DNA of 64,000 nt from Leuctra nigra (GCA_934045905.1 OW203769.1:13113705-13177704), one strand, 5' to 3'; positions 35,519 to 47,158 are shown, counted from the stretch's first letter. Notes: generated by a model not told the origin, from the sequence alone. A program made the numbers and translations.

Positions 35519-36440
35519 TACTAGGAAAACGCTCCGTGTAACGCGTTTATGAGCGAGCACCGACACGGGCGACATCGCCAATCGAAACGATCTATTCAAT
35601 CAAAGAAAATTACCTACATTACCTATTACCAAAGTTCCTTACAACTTTCCATAAACACTCTGGAACAATTAAACAGACCAATACCATAAATTTGATACTT
35701 TTCCATCAACTCTTTGGACAGATATTTAAAACACTTAAAATAGCAATAAGTCTTGACCGATTGACCGTACATTCTTGACCGATTGGGCTGGAAATGTGTA
35801 AAATATGATATGTATCTAGTCGAAACGTTGTTTTTAATATAACTGTGAAACATGATCCATATCCAGAAATAAAGTATTTTAGTTACTTATGTATATTATA
35901 CATACATTACATATTGCATACATATACATTATGTATTGCAATATGATCACTTTTATTTATCAAAATAAAGGAATCTATCTTTCATTGAAACTGAGAATAG
36001 CCATCTATAAACTTTGCTTTGCTACATAGAGTAACCCAGAATGCAGTGGAATTTCTGTAATGAAATGTCATTTCTGACAGTTTTAAAACTTAAAAATTGT
36101 CAATAAGTGGCAAGTGCATAAGTTCAATACTGATTGGGCTGAAAAGTTGTAAAATAATTGAAAATGGTACTCTTAATGGCCATGCAAAATTTGAACTCGA
36201 TCTGACCTTTTTGATTTTCGGCCAATCAGAAGATATGTTTTTAATTGAACCAATCAGAATGCAGCTCTCAAAAACAATCCCAGACTGAGTTAGAATGATA
36301 TTAGTATGTGTGCAAAATTTCAGCTCGATCGGGAAAAAAATGTGGCCTGTGCCGGCGGGGAAAAAAAACAAAAAAAAAACACACAAACAAAAAAAACAGA
36401 GAAAGTTTCCAAAAGTGCTGAATGGAGACGCTCGCTCAAT
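35519..36440 (-). repeat. Dispersed non-coding repeat, inverted full-length-looking copy
   Basis: Reverse-oriented relative of 30,284-31,197: starts with 'gaaaacgctccgtgtaacgc' and ends 'gagacgctcgctcaat'. An A-rich stretch at 36,360-36,396 matches the T-run of the other copy. Confidence 0.6.
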
Positions 36441-37024
36441 AAAAGAACGGCAAGAAAGATGAAGCAAACAACTATGGACCTATTCATAGTTAGCATGTGA
36501 CATCATCTCATTGTTGGCAACCATCTTGATGGCTTGATTCAGAATAACTGTGATTCCGTTCTTTTTGGGCAGACTTCAGAGAAATCATTAATACGAAAAG
36601 GTATCACGCACACTACATAAATACATCGAATTGCCTCCATTTTAAGTTAAATCTGACCCGGCAACTTGCCAACATAATGTACACTCGACAATTCATAAAA
36701 CGGTATTTCAAATAAATGGATTGCCTGAAAAAAATGTGATGGCATCATCTGATGAAGTCTGTACTTACTCGTCATCTACCTCTAGTATAGGTGAGCTCTG
36801 ATTTCATTGATAATAACAAGTATTGATTGTCAATGAACCTGACCAGCAGCCAATCCGTTTCGTTCAAATACCGTTTTATGAATTGTCGAATGTACAATCT
36901 CGGGGGAAATGCTGATATAAAACAAATGATTAGATTAGATTAGTGTGGTTTAATGGCGCGTCAACGACGAGGTTATTTTGCGCACATTAATTGTTATATT
37001 TAACTTTGTTGATCATAATTGGTG

Positions 37025-37380
37025 GGCAAGGGGAGGGGGTCGACCTAACGGGCCCGATCCGGGGGAGTCCAGCACTGATGGGAAGGCCAGGCCGGAATGG
37101 GGACGGACCGGGGGGTGTGAGGATTCGGGCCGGCTGAACCCGATTTCAGGGGGATCACCATCTCGAGGGGGGAGGCCGGCCCGAGGGGACCACAAATTCA
37201 AGGGAGGGCATGGTTAGGCCGACCCTGGCTGCTCTTTGTCTGGACCTCACCACTGATCTGTCCGGCATGGGTAGCCCTTACACATGAGCATATGCTCGCC
37301 GGCGTAGCTGCAATGGATCATTGGCCAACACAAACCCCACCACCACGATAAGGTGACAGCCGTCGGGGGGTAAAACAAAT
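37025..37380 (+). repeat. GC-rich repeat, probably the 3' end of a non-LTR element
   Basis: A sharply GC-rich island in AT-rich DNA. It ends 'aaaccccaccaccacgataa', 'ggtgacagccgtcgggg', 'ggtaaaac', a layout I associate with LINE 3' tails. No RT is attached. Confidence 0.4.
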
Positions 37381-37716
37381 GAAGTTAGTTCAAGCTATGA
37401 ATATTGTAACCTTTTTCTCACATTACTATTGGAAACAATTTTTCACAAGAGGCTAACTTTATTCCTGCACCAGTACGACCACTGCATAGGTAAGTCCGTT
37501 TATACCGCCCTTGACAGTGGGCATAGTGTCATGACTTTTCTATGATCTTGGGAAGGCATTCAATACCATTGACCACAATTTCTTATTGTCTGAACTATTC
37601 CGATTTCTTGAAAAGCAGACCACAAGTTGGCAAAATCAATTCCTCAAAGCTGAGCTGTTCAACATTCTCTAAAAACATCAAGAATGTTGGTACGTACTAC
37701 ACTGCGTACCAATGGC

Positions 37717-38169
37717 CAGGGCTCGAAATTTAAAATTTTAGTTACTTTTGGTGAGTGACCAAAAGAAATCTCTCGCCCGGTGACGTATCTACTCGCCGTC
37801 CTAATTTTCATTAGGTATATTATATTATAGAACTAAATTTTGTGCCTGCTCATTTCCAGCTCCATAGCCAACTATTATATTGTAACGTACTGAAAACATC
37901 AAACCAACACACATCCAAAGTGACAATGTAATATGTAGGCAAATCCAAAACTTTTCACACATTTTATTTTCAAAATATGTACCTAGTAATATTCAAAATA
38001 GGTAGGTATTCAAAATAATTTTCAAAGTATTACTTCAAACTAAAATGTAAAATGCACAAATAGCACAAAAAGTAGCTCGCCACTCGGGCAAGTAACTGTC
38101 AAATTTTACTTGCCAAGCAGTCATTCTACTCGCCTGGGGCGAGCGGGCGCGTGCTAATTTTGAGCCCTG
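37717..38169. mobile_element. hAT-type MITE, 453 bp
   Basis: Ends CAGGGCTCGAAATTT and AATTTTGAGCCCTG. Flanking octamers ccaatggc and ccaatgac agree at 7 of 8 positions. Non-coding interior with 'ctcgcc' words near both ends. Confidence 0.75.
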
Positions 38170-38418
38170 CCAATGACCATACAAAATTTGAATTTGATCA
38201 GTCAAAATGTTCCATTTTTAATTTTCAACCAATCAAAGGATCTCATTCAAAAACTATACCTGGGACCGCATGTCTACATAAAAAAACACAAAAAAACTCA
38301 GAGAGAGTGCCATAAGAGTACCTACCGTAGTGACGCTCCATACGCTCAATTAATTATTCAACAATCTGGTTTAGAGGAGACTTCCCTATTCTGATCGTAA
38401 AATAAAAACTCCACTCAC

Positions 38419-38569
38419 CGGCCCGGCAAATCGCATCCACCACATTTTGCTTAGCTTGGCTTTGTACGTTTTCACAATGGTTAGTCCAATTATGACAACC
38501 ACAACCACAGCCACAACAATACAGATGACGTTCTTCCAGTCGAATTGGAGGGTGGCTTCTTGGGGAGGG
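38419..38569 (-). CDS. Small membrane-protein gene, exon 3: transmembrane helix
   Basis: Acceptor ttaattttcag and donor ccg|gtgagt bound one base plus 50 codons. The leading base completes an Ala codon left by exon 2. The peptide has a 21-residue hydrophobic helix (NVICIVVAVVVVVIIGLTIV) flanked by QFDWK and KTYKAKLSKMWWMRF, so the positive-inside rule places the C-terminus in the cytosol. A different frame of this stretch is also open but has no helix and no matching phase. Confidence 0.7.
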
Positions 38570-39214
38570 CTGAAAATTAAAGTCCACCATCAACAACTAA
38601 GGTAGGTAAGTCAGACATCGATAAGTCCAACGTTTGAAAAATCACTCCTTTTCAACTCGCAACTCTCCTTTTCAACATGCACTGGAAAATTACCATTTAA
38701 CACTGAGTGTTGGATTTGATTATGGATGGTGTAGGTGTAGGTGGGGGGGGGGGGGGGGGGGGGAAGCAAAGAGATGGTGTATCAGGCTATTATCTGGTCA
38801 TATCTTATTTTCGCTTCCCAATTTCATTTTTGTAAACAAAAAATTTAAAAAAATCATTTAAAAGTGTAAAAAAAAAAATCAATGTTTTTTTTCAAATGTG
38901 TCAAATTTTAAAAATATTGATTATTTCAACAAAATACAGCTCAATTACGTCTCATAATTGATTTCAAAGTAGGTATCCAAAAAACATATAAGCCCTGCAG
39001 GGCAGTGTGTGGAGCCCCAAGCCCCTTTAAACCACGGGAAATTGTTTTTCTTCGTAGGGCGCCAGCGGTGGGGTAACATTTTTGTAGTAACTAAAATGAG
39101 TTTTAATGAGTTTAAATGACCAATTTATGTATTAATATTTAATATCCTTTGGTAGTCTGTTGTAATCTCAAATACATTTAAAAATGTAAATTACAGTGTC
39201 CTACGTGCTATTAA
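38570..39214. other. Intron 2 of the small membrane-protein gene
   Basis: Contains a poly-G run of about 22 at 38,742-38,763 with flanking repeat sequence; no exon seen. Confidence 0.45.
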
Positions 39215-39720
39215 AGGCTAGGCCACAATTGTCGTAATGCTTAATGTCTAATGTTTAATGTTTAGTGCTTAGTGTTTAAGAGAAATGGATGATAGGGTTT
39301 ATGTGATATGGGCCACAACATGAAATAGTGATTAGTGTTTAGTCGCAGTGAAATAAGAATTGAATAAAATCCATTTCTTATGACAAAAACCTTACGACAA
39401 GCCAATCAGAAAGACTTACTATTGTTGCTGCGCAGTGGAGAAATTCAGAACTTGTAACAACAACATTTAAAATTGCAGAAAAGTGGCAGATAATATTAAA
39501 CTAGATAGTAATGTATTTGACAAGACGAAATAAGTAATTTACTAATTTTAGAGCAGATTTTTGTTTCAAATGAAGGCTGTAAATCTTCAGGAGGCTCTGG
39601 AGACACTAGCGCTACTACAGTTGAAATAAGAACCTATTCTGGCCCTCCTTATACATTAGACATTAAGCATTAAACACTAAACATTAAACATTAAGCATTA
39701 CGACAATTGTGGCCTAGCCT
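39215..39720. mobile_element. PIF/Harbinger-type MITE, 506 bp, target duplication TAA
   Basis: Inverted ends of about 66 bp starting AGGCTAGGCCACAATTGTCG, flanked by TAA on both sides (39,212-39,214 and 39,721-39,723), the usual Harbinger target. The ends contain a degenerate 'taatgtttaatg' word series. No ORF. Confidence 0.75.
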
Positions 39721-39723
39721 TAA

Positions 39724-40400
39724 CTCGTGTATAAGACACACTCGTGTATAAGACGCACCCTTGTTTTGAGAAGTCTATTTTAAGAAAACACTTAGCATGC
39801 GTGTATAAGACGCAGTAAAATTATGAAAAACATTGTGTGTTTGTATACATGATATCCATCTAAATGTTGGTTTTCCAGCTAACTGAGCTATTTGAATGAA
39901 AATCACTGCCAACTTGTTGTAAACAAACAGTAATTTCCTGCTTCTGAGAAAGGGGGGAGGGGAGTCTCTTCCAAGCAGCTGTTGCTTGCTCTAACAGGCG
40001 CGCAACTGCCTTTCCTCTGCATTCCAAAACAAACCCAACTCCTCTCCTCCCATTTACATTAAGATCGCCATTCAACAGTGTTTAGTCTATTTTATGTCTG
40101 TCAGAGCAATGTTTTTCAGACGTAAACATATATTTTGTCTCCTGATCTAAATGCAAGGGAAAACATTTTGTTGCACAAATTTAATATGTTAATAGTGTTG
40201 TGTCTAGACACAGTATGAGTAGTCCAGACAGAGTGTGAGGGAAAGGCAGAGATAGACAACATGTGGCAGTCTACCACAGCTCTGTTTACAAACATCCACC
40301 TTGGATTTACTGGGAAAAAAGCTTGGTATGCGTGTATAAGACGCAGGACTGTTTTTAGAATCAAAATATTGACATATAATTGCGTCTTATACACGGGGTA
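39724..40400. repeat. Repeat element with CGTGTATAAGACGCA words
   Basis: The 15-mer CGTGTATAAGACGCA occurs near 39,743, 39,801 and 40,331 and inverted at 40,381-40,395, suggesting the subterminal repeats of a DNA transposon. It lies directly beside the Harbinger MITE. No transposase visible. Confidence 0.5.
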
Positions 40401-40538
40401 TCTTTGTAAAACGAAATGTCATCATTGACCCACCATAGATTCCATTTTTTCAAATTTTTGTCATCTTGCCGCGTTCTAATCTCTGCCCAGTAAATAGTTT
40501 TAACATGAAAACAAGAGTCGACTTCATGCTACATCTTT

Positions 40539-41179
40539 AGTGTTGGCAATTTTCATGAAAAAAAAAATCTTGAAAATTTTCATGAAAATTTTGAAAAACT
40601 TGAAAATACTTGAAAAAACGCTTTTGTGCGCTGTTTTCGTGGCAAAAAAAATGTATGTGAAATGTGCAGACGGTTCTAATAGATTTGACTTGGAATACAT
40701 TGAATACATCCATATATTCATGAAATTAGGGATTTGAGGTACAAATTATAATAATTTATATATAATAATCGATAATAGGAAGTAGTTCATAATATGTAAG
40801 CCGCATAAATGAGTGCTACAGTAAGGATATTCTCAAAATCAAAATTTGACAAACATATTATTTTATTAAATTAAAATATGTTTTATGTGTATGACATGTG
40901 TTATTATTGAAAATTGAAAAATAATAGGTAGTTGAAAAAAGATTACAAAAATTTAATAATTTTAATTTCTGATGAGAAGCTCTTAATGTTGATTTGATAC
41001 AACCTAGGATGGCAATAAGTACATAAATATGTTATGACATGTGTCACTTATTAAAATTTAAAAAAATTGGTTGAAAAATATTAAAATAATAAAATAATTG
41101 TATGAAAATTTTCACATAGCTGTGAAAATTTTCATTTCACTGAAAATTTTCAATGAAAATTTTTCACGTTGCCAACACT
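40539..41179. mobile_element. hAT-type MITE, 641 bp, target duplication ACATCTTT
   Basis: Ends AGTGTTGGCAATTTTCATG and ..TTTCACGTTGCCAACACT. ACATCTTT is repeated exactly at 40,531-40,538 and 41,180-41,187. Both terminal regions are packed with 'gaaaattttcatg' words. Confidence 0.85.
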
Positions 41180-41300
41180 ACATCTTTGAACTATGTAAAT
41201 TTTTTTATTTTTTTTGTTTTTTTTTGTTAATTTTTGGGTCATTATTAATTATACAGTCATTAAAAACTTAATAAATACCAACTGCAATATGCAAAGATTT

Positions 41301-41372
41301 TCCTCGAGTGGGACTCGAACCCACGACCTTCCGATATCCAATCAGATGCTCTACCAACTGAGCTACCGAGCT
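41301..41372 (-). repeat. Degenerate relative of the 72-nt tRNA-like sequence
   Basis: 72 nt with the same D arm, anticodon-loop core (TGGATA) and T arm as the tandem copies at 42,690 onward. The 5' acceptor strand has decayed, so it no longer pairs with the 3' strand. The same upstream words (taccaactgcaat) precede it. Confidence 0.6.
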
Positions 41373-41653
41373 ATCCACTTAAAAATTAACTTTACCCACT
41401 GTTGGATTTGATTTACGGTGGCATGGGAGGGGGGGGGGGGGGGGGGGCAGGGGTAACGCGAAGAGGCAGGTAATAGGGCATAAATATTTATCAAAACAAG
41501 ATATGATCAATACACAGCAATACTGAGCTGCTTCAATCTCCGCCAGACCTGAAGTCAACAAACAAAACACATTCTTCAACACATGTAGGTCTGTTTTGGC
41601 TCAACAAAAGGTCACTTAAAACTCGTATCTGGACGAAACTTGGTTATACTTAC

Positions 41654-41710
41654 GCAGTGTGTTCCTCGATATCACTATTTGTGATATCTACGGCGGACGC
41701 GTTGCCATTA
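41654..41710 (-). CDS. Small membrane-protein gene, exon 2: extracellular stalk
   Basis: Acceptor tttgtttcttccag and donor gc|gtaagt bound 57 nt: one base, 18 codons (NGNASAVDITNSDIEEHT) and two bases. Phases match exon 1 and exon 3 exactly. The NAS sequon and lack of hydrophobic residues fit a short extracellular stalk in front of the membrane helix. Confidence 0.6.
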
Positions 41711-42093
41711 CTGGAAGAAACAAAACAACGAGTTATACGATTTTCAATAGTATACGATTGTTTCAAAATGATTAGTAGGGGTGTGCGAATTTTCGAAAAT
41801 ATTTGGTTTGAATATTTGATTTGATATTTGAATAGAAAGCATTCGAAAATTATTTAAAATTATCCCGTGATTTCTCGTATGGGCGTGTTTTCAATGACTG
41901 CGAACTGCTGCAAAGACTAAAACTCCAACCGAAAATATTCATCGACGCCATTTTGATTTAGATGAAATATGTTATTATTGTTCTGCCAAGTAGACCTTCC
42001 TTTATTCCTTTTAATGTAATTTTTGTGATGTGTAATGACAACCATATTATTGAGAATGTAGGTTTCTGTGGAAAACTTCCATGGAGTCTAGAT

Positions 42094-42225
42094 GATATGA
42101 AGGGATGTGCGTTGTGAAAAATATCCGACCGAACCGGAAGAGAGCTCTCGCCCGGCAAGTGAGAGGTCCCGGGTTCGAGCCCCGGTTCGGTCGGATATTT
42201 TTCACAACGCACATCCTTTCATATC
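42094..42225. repeat. 132-bp foldback with a partial tRNA as its loop
   Basis: 44-bp arms with one mismatch (left arm starts gatatgaagggatgtgcg) enclose a 44-nt loop. The loop plus the inner arm reads as the anticodon and T arms of a tRNA, with T arm CCCGGGTTCGAGCCCCGG and anticodon loop CCGGCAA. The tRNA 3' acceptor strand continues into the right arm and is copied inverted in the left arm, replacing the tRNA 5' half. Confidence 0.75.
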
Positions 42226-42689
42226 AACCATAATATTATTATCCTGGAATATTAAATCATAATTAGTAGGGATGTTCACGATTACGATTTAATCGAATCG
42301 ATTAATCGATTATGACATTCAAAACGATTAATCGATGTTAGTACAAATAATCGAATTACATCAATTTGAATTTGCCGCCTTGAAAATGTTTGCATTTTAA
42401 AACATCTAAAATGGCTGCCTTCATTCTGTCCACATTTTTCTTTGTGTGCGTATATTTTAGTGATAAATTTATGTTTGTGTGTATTTTCCCAAGTTTCAGT
42501 GTGTATTTCTAATTCGCATTGCCATTTATCAGTGATGATTAAATGAATTACCGCACATTACAGCGTATTTGATGTAAAAATTAATGACTTTCCGGACACA
42601 TTTCATTGTTGAGGTTAATATTGCCGTAAAAGACGATATGATGACCACCCTGAACATTAATAAATACCAACTGCAATGTGAAAAGATTT

Positions 42690-42761
42690 TCCTCGAGTGG
42701 GACTCGAACCCACGACCTTCCGATATCCAGTCAGATGCTCTACCAGCTGAGCTATCGAGGC
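42690..42761 (-). tRNA. tRNA-like gene, tandem copy 1 (loop reads GGA; no long variable arm)
   Basis: All four arms can be drawn at exact tRNA size: acceptor GCCTCGA/TCGAGGA (6 of 7 pairs), D stem GCTC/GAGC, anticodon stem TCTGA/TCGGA with loop CTGGATA, five-nt variable loop AGGTC, and T stem GTGGG/CCCAC with loop TTCGAGT. Pol III boxes A (TAGCTCAGCTGG) and B (GGTTCGAGTCC) are intact, and TTTT follows the 3' end after 5 nt. The loop gives anticodon GGA (Ser), but Ser tRNAs need a long variable arm and position 37 is T. So I call it tRNA-like, possibly a SINE head or an unusual tRNA. Confidence 0.55.
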
Positions 42762-42991
42762 AGTTCACAGTGCAGCGGCTGTGTTCCAATATAAGCTGCG
42801 TTAGCAACTTACCGATTTTGAAGATAGGGTCAGAAGACCGTGAATTTCATCCACGTTTGACAACTGACTAACTTCATTCGACTTGGTATTCTCATAAGCA
42901 GATGAGTGCGCATATGTATGAAATATGATTTTTACTGAATCCCTCAGTTAGGTGAATGTTAATAAATACCAACTGCAATGTGAAAAGATTT

Positions 42992-43063
42992 TCCTCGAGT
43001 GGGACTCGAACCCACGACCTTCCGATATCCAGTCAGATGCTCTACCAGCTGAGCTATCGAGGC
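42992..43063 (-). tRNA. tRNA-like gene, tandem copy 2
   Basis: Same 72-nt structure, promoter boxes and T-run terminator as copy 1, one 302-bp unit away. Confidence 0.55.
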
Positions 43064-43293
43064 AGTTCACAGTGCAGCGGCTGTGTTCCAATATAAGCTG
43101 CGTTAGCAACTTACCGATTTTGAAGATAGGGTCAGAAGACCGTGAATTTCATCCACGTTTGACAACTGACTAACTTCATTCGACTTGGTATTCTCATAAG
43201 CAGATGAGTGCGCATATGTATGAAATATGATTTTTACTGAATCCCTCAGTTAGGTGAACGTTAATAAATACCAACTGCAATGTGAAAAGATTT

Positions 43294-43365
43294 TCCTCGA
43301 GTGGGACTCGAACCCACGACCTTCCGATATCCAGTCAGATGCTCTACCAGCTGAGCTATCGAGGC
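43294..43365 (-). tRNA. tRNA-like gene, tandem copy 3
   Basis: Identical in the mature region to copies 1 and 2, with intact boxes A and B. Confidence 0.55.
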
Positions 43366-43595
43366 AGTTCACAGTGCAGCGGCTGTGTTCCAATATAAGC
43401 TGCGTTAGCAACTTACCGATTTTGAAGATAGGGTCAGAAGACCGTGAATTTCATCCACGTTTGACAACTGACTAACTTCATTCGACTTGGTATTCTCATA
43501 AGCAGATGAGTGCGCATATGTATGAAATATGATTTTTACTGAATCCCTCAGTTAGGTGAATGTTAATAAATACCAACTGCAATGTGAAAAGATTT

Positions 43596-43667
43596 TCCTC
43601 GAGTGGGACTCGAACCCACGACCTTCCGATATCCAGTCAGATGCTCTACCAGCTGAGCTATCGAGGC
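43596..43667 (-). tRNA. tRNA-like gene, tandem copy 4
   Basis: Identical in the mature region to the other copies. Confidence 0.55.
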
Positions 43668-43897
43668 AGTTCACAGTGCAGCGGCTGTGTTCCAATATAA
43701 GCTGCGTTAGCAACTTACCGATTTTGAAGATAGGGTCAGAAGACCGTGAATTTCATCCACGTTTGACAACTGACTAACTTCATTCGACTTGGTATTCTCA
43801 TAAGCAGATGAGTGCGCATATGTATGAAATATGATTTTTACTGAATCCCTCAGTTAGGTGAATGTTAATAAATACCAACTGCAATGTGAAAAGATTT

Positions 43898-43969
43898 TCC
43901 TCGAGTGGGACTCGAACCCACGACCTTCCGATATCCAGTCAGATGCTCTACCAGCTGAGCTATCGAGGC
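43898..43969 (-). tRNA. tRNA-like gene, tandem copy 5
   Basis: Identical in the mature region. Its unit is cut short at about 44,083, where short 'agttagttcagttagcaatt' words begin. Confidence 0.55.
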
Positions 43970-44083
43970 AGTTCACAGTGCAGCGGCTGTGTTCCAATAT
44001 AAGCTGCGTTAGCAACTTACCGATTTTGAAGATAGGGTCAGAAGACCGTGAATTTCATCCACGTTTGACAACTGACTAACTTC

Positions 44084-44899
44084 AGTTAGTTCAGTTAGCA
44101 ATTAGTTAGTATTCAGTTAGCAATGAATACTGCAATTATACGGCTACAATGGTATACTACATACAGTGGATTGCTACATTTAGAGGCAATATAATGTTCA
44201 ATAATTAATTTCTCGAAAACGAAATTTTTAGCCATCTCCAAATTTTGTGTGATTGTACCTACATATATGTAGAATAATATTACCAAGTTTAAAAAAAATC
44301 GAAGATGGTGTTTTTGACCTATTGACCTTTGACCTTATCTAGATGTAGGTCAATTTTGTGGTGCCATATAAAATGTCCTTGATATGAAAGTCACTTATTT
44401 AGATAGAAAATTTCATTGCCTTTCCAATGAGACCATTCCCAGCCCTGTAGCTCTGATAGGAGCCGAGTAATTCCAAGAAAACCAAAGTAACTCGCGAAAA
44501 GGTCACCGACGGGTCAAAATTTGACCCCGCCATAACTTTGTAACCAAGAGCCCCAAAATTATAAAAAAAATCATGGTTGCTACTGTCTATGGTATGATTG
44601 AATGTGCCAAATTTTATGGAAATCAAAGAAAGTCAGAAACAAAAATGTTGTTATTTTGGGTGGTTTCTTTTGGAATTACCCATGGTTATTGGGACCAATA
44701 TTTTTGTCATACAAGTCTGTGACGAAATTGAAGAGTTATTGGCTTTTAATGACATTTTCAATAGACAGAATTTCGGTTCGAGGTGTTACGCGTATCCGTG
44801 CTCGCTCATCTGCGCGTTACACAGAGCGTTTTCCTAGTTTACAATTAGATCTACCTACTGTACAGTATTGTAATCTTCAATGGGACCTCTTGTACTAAC
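44084..44899. other. Intron 1 of the small membrane-protein gene with a dispersed-repeat end
   Basis: 44,725-44,840 matches the last 110 bp of the 0.9-kb dispersed repeat (ends 'gttacacagagcgttttcct'). No exon seen in the remainder. Confidence 0.5.
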
Positions 44900-44952
44900 C
44901 TCAAAGTGTCCCCGAAGAACACTTGATTCAATCCTTTCAGACGTTCCGGCAT
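44900..44952 (-). CDS. Small membrane-protein gene, most upstream exon seen
   Basis: In the phase required by exon 2, this exon reads MPERLKGLNQVFFGDTL plus two bases (completing Ser with exon 2) before the donor gag|gttagt. Two readings are possible. If splicing uses gtttcttctag at 44,959, the frame has TAA directly ahead and translation starts at ATG 44,952. If it uses the nearby taag, the exon starts 'cg atg' in phase 1 and an extracellular domain could lie upstream. The transposon nest starting at 45,069 sits only about 110 bp upstream. I see no Ig exon further upstream in the window. Confidence 0.45.
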
Positions 44953-45949
44953 CGCTTACTAGAAGAAACAAAAACAAACATTTCACCATCAATTCACTCA
45001 GTTCACTTCAACGTTGAGTCACTTAATTCAACAATGTACATTCACACTCATACTCCTTTGACTGAGACTAGGGATGGGATTTTTCCGGAAAAATATAAAT
45101 GAGAAATTTCCGATGGAAATTTCTAGAAATTTCTGGAAAAATATGGAAAAATTTGGAAAAATTTGAAAATATAGCTCTTAAATGAAATGCATGACATTTT
45201 TTCATCGTGATAATCAATATTCACATTCAAGTAGCTACACTAGAAAATACTTAATGTTTTTGTAATTTATTAGTATATGGGTCATTCTCATATTTTTTGT
45301 ACAAACCATGTCCGACAACCTCTCAATTTTTTTAAAGAAGATATATTAATAATTTTTAGGTTTTGAATAGAGCATGCCCATCTGTAATCATTTCCCTCTT
45401 TACTCCATCACTTCAATTAAAATTTATATGGTCTGATTTCATGGAATTTAAAGAAACATGTGTCAGGGTACAGCAAAATTAGATGTCCGGACCATGAGTT
45501 GGCTTGAACTATTGCAAAATTTTCTTATTTGCCATTGACATAAAAAAATTGTGCAGCATTTATATTGTTACAATAGCTCCAAAACTATCACAAGCTTTAC
45601 GACTTATTTTTAGTGAGCAACGTAAACCTGTTATATACATTTGAACTTTGTCCGGAAATTTTGTCCACTCTGTTACGCCCAATTTGTTCTAGTATTTTTT
45701 CAGGTAATTTATGAAAATTTATAAAAGTTGGTACACTGCTAGAAGAAATATATTAGTTTTATTTATTTTACTGTTAGTCACACTGGTTAGAAATGAAAAT
45801 CTGCTAACCTGCACCTGTTGACAGTGACAGCAAGCACATGTAACGACTTAAATTGTCCACTCTGTTACGCATGTAAAGTGGTGAAATTACACTTTAATTT
45901 AAACCAAAGTGCATGGTAAATGTAGCAACTAAGTTTATTGAATCATTGA

Positions 45950-46941
45950 CAGGGTTGGGTGCGTATACGTATAAAACCTAAATGTATTATACGTGTATAA
46001 AACTACGTATTATACGTAAAAACGTATAATATACGTATAAAACCTCTAAACTTCAAAATTAAACGTATTTTCAAATTATGACACCATCATATTTTGAAAT
46101 GCATTTCATGGATTGCAATCATATTATTTCCATGTCAATCTAGGCAGACTTGTTTACTGCCAAAGATGTCATAGATATGCGTAAATGATCAAGAAGTACC
46201 TATCCAAAAGATTTTGATAGATCTTTATTTGCATCCTCTTTGGAAGATTGTACATAAACGATTACTATGCATAGCCTGTACATTCATGAATATAAATGTT
46301 ATCATTATTTTGTATAAGTTATTTTGCACATTTTATCAGCCAATTCGGCTGCAAACACACGCGGGGTTTTTTTTCCATGCCGGCCAGACGCGACAAACGA
46401 AAAACATCGCGTGTTTTTTCATGCCACGTGTGTTCGACCAAGAAGAATGTCGCGGGTTTTTCCTTGCCGCATCTGGGTATGAAAAAAAAATCCCCGTGTG
46501 TTTGCAGCCTGACCGATATTATTGCCAAACTCATTATTCATTATTATAATCTTTTAAAGTTGTTTGAATATTCCGCCAAAAACTGCTCTCAAGGCAGAGC
46601 ATTGCTAAAGCTAACCAGGGTGCAAGTAAGGTACAATGTCCGGTCATTTTGGTGGCCGCCATAAACTTCCGCTCATTCGCTTATTTAAATTGTATTGTAC
46701 GTAGGCAAGACATGAGTATCTAGTACACCAAAAATGTGCAGTGTACCTACCTACCTAGGTAGTAAGTACTCCACTACATTACGGAGTAATTTATTTCTCA
46801 TTGCTGATCAAATAAGCTTTTTTTACGTATAATACGTATAAATTGTATAAAACCTCCATGTATAATACGTAAGTATTATACGGTATTATACATACGTATA
46901 ATACGGTTTTTTACGTAACGTATTATACGCACCCATCCCTG
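45950..46941. mobile_element. hAT-type MITE, 992 bp, target duplication ATCATTGA
   Basis: Ends CAGGGTTGGGTGCGTATACG and CGTATTATACGCACCCATCCCTG (read as two parts), with ATCATTGA exact on both sides (45,942-45,949 and 46,942-46,949). The termini are dense in 'tacgtataa' palindromic words. Confidence 0.85.
46346..46512. mobile_element. Small palindromic MITE nested in the 992-bp element
   Basis: Left end GGCTGCAAACACACGCGGGG and right end, inverted, GGCTGCAAACACACGGGGAT enclose a roughly 120-bp centre with a further 'catgccg/ catgccac' mirror. No target duplication was established. Confidence 0.65.
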
Positions 46942-47158
46942 ATCATTGATATAATAATATCGCAAGTTTTTATCTATTTTAGCAACAAAAACATTTTATT
47001 ATGTTATGTTGTCCACTCTGTTACATTGTCCACTCTGTTACAGTGAAATGTAATTCAGTGGATTTTTATGTTCCGCAGTGATTTTATAACATTAACTTCA
47101 TCTCATATAAGTTTCAATACATATTGCTATAATATTTTAGCATTGTATACCTCACAGA

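Larger units (their letters stand above)
42655..44083. repeat. Tandem array of 302-bp units, each with one tRNA-like gene (about 4.7 copies)
   Basis: The period is exactly 302 bp (the same 73-codon frame recurs at 42,952, 43,254, 43,556 and 43,858). Copies are practically identical. Each unit holds a 72-nt tRNA-like sequence on the minus strand and a 230-bp spacer. The frames seen on the plus strand are the tRNA sequence translated and are not genes. Confidence 0.9.

Noticed and set aside
41301..41372. Functional tRNA gene
   Set aside because: The acceptor stem no longer pairs; better explained as a decayed copy of the repeated tRNA-like unit.
42584..44079. Five repeated 73-codon plus-strand ORFs
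   Set aside because: They translate the antisense of the tRNA-like gene and its spacer; tRNA structure explains the sequence.
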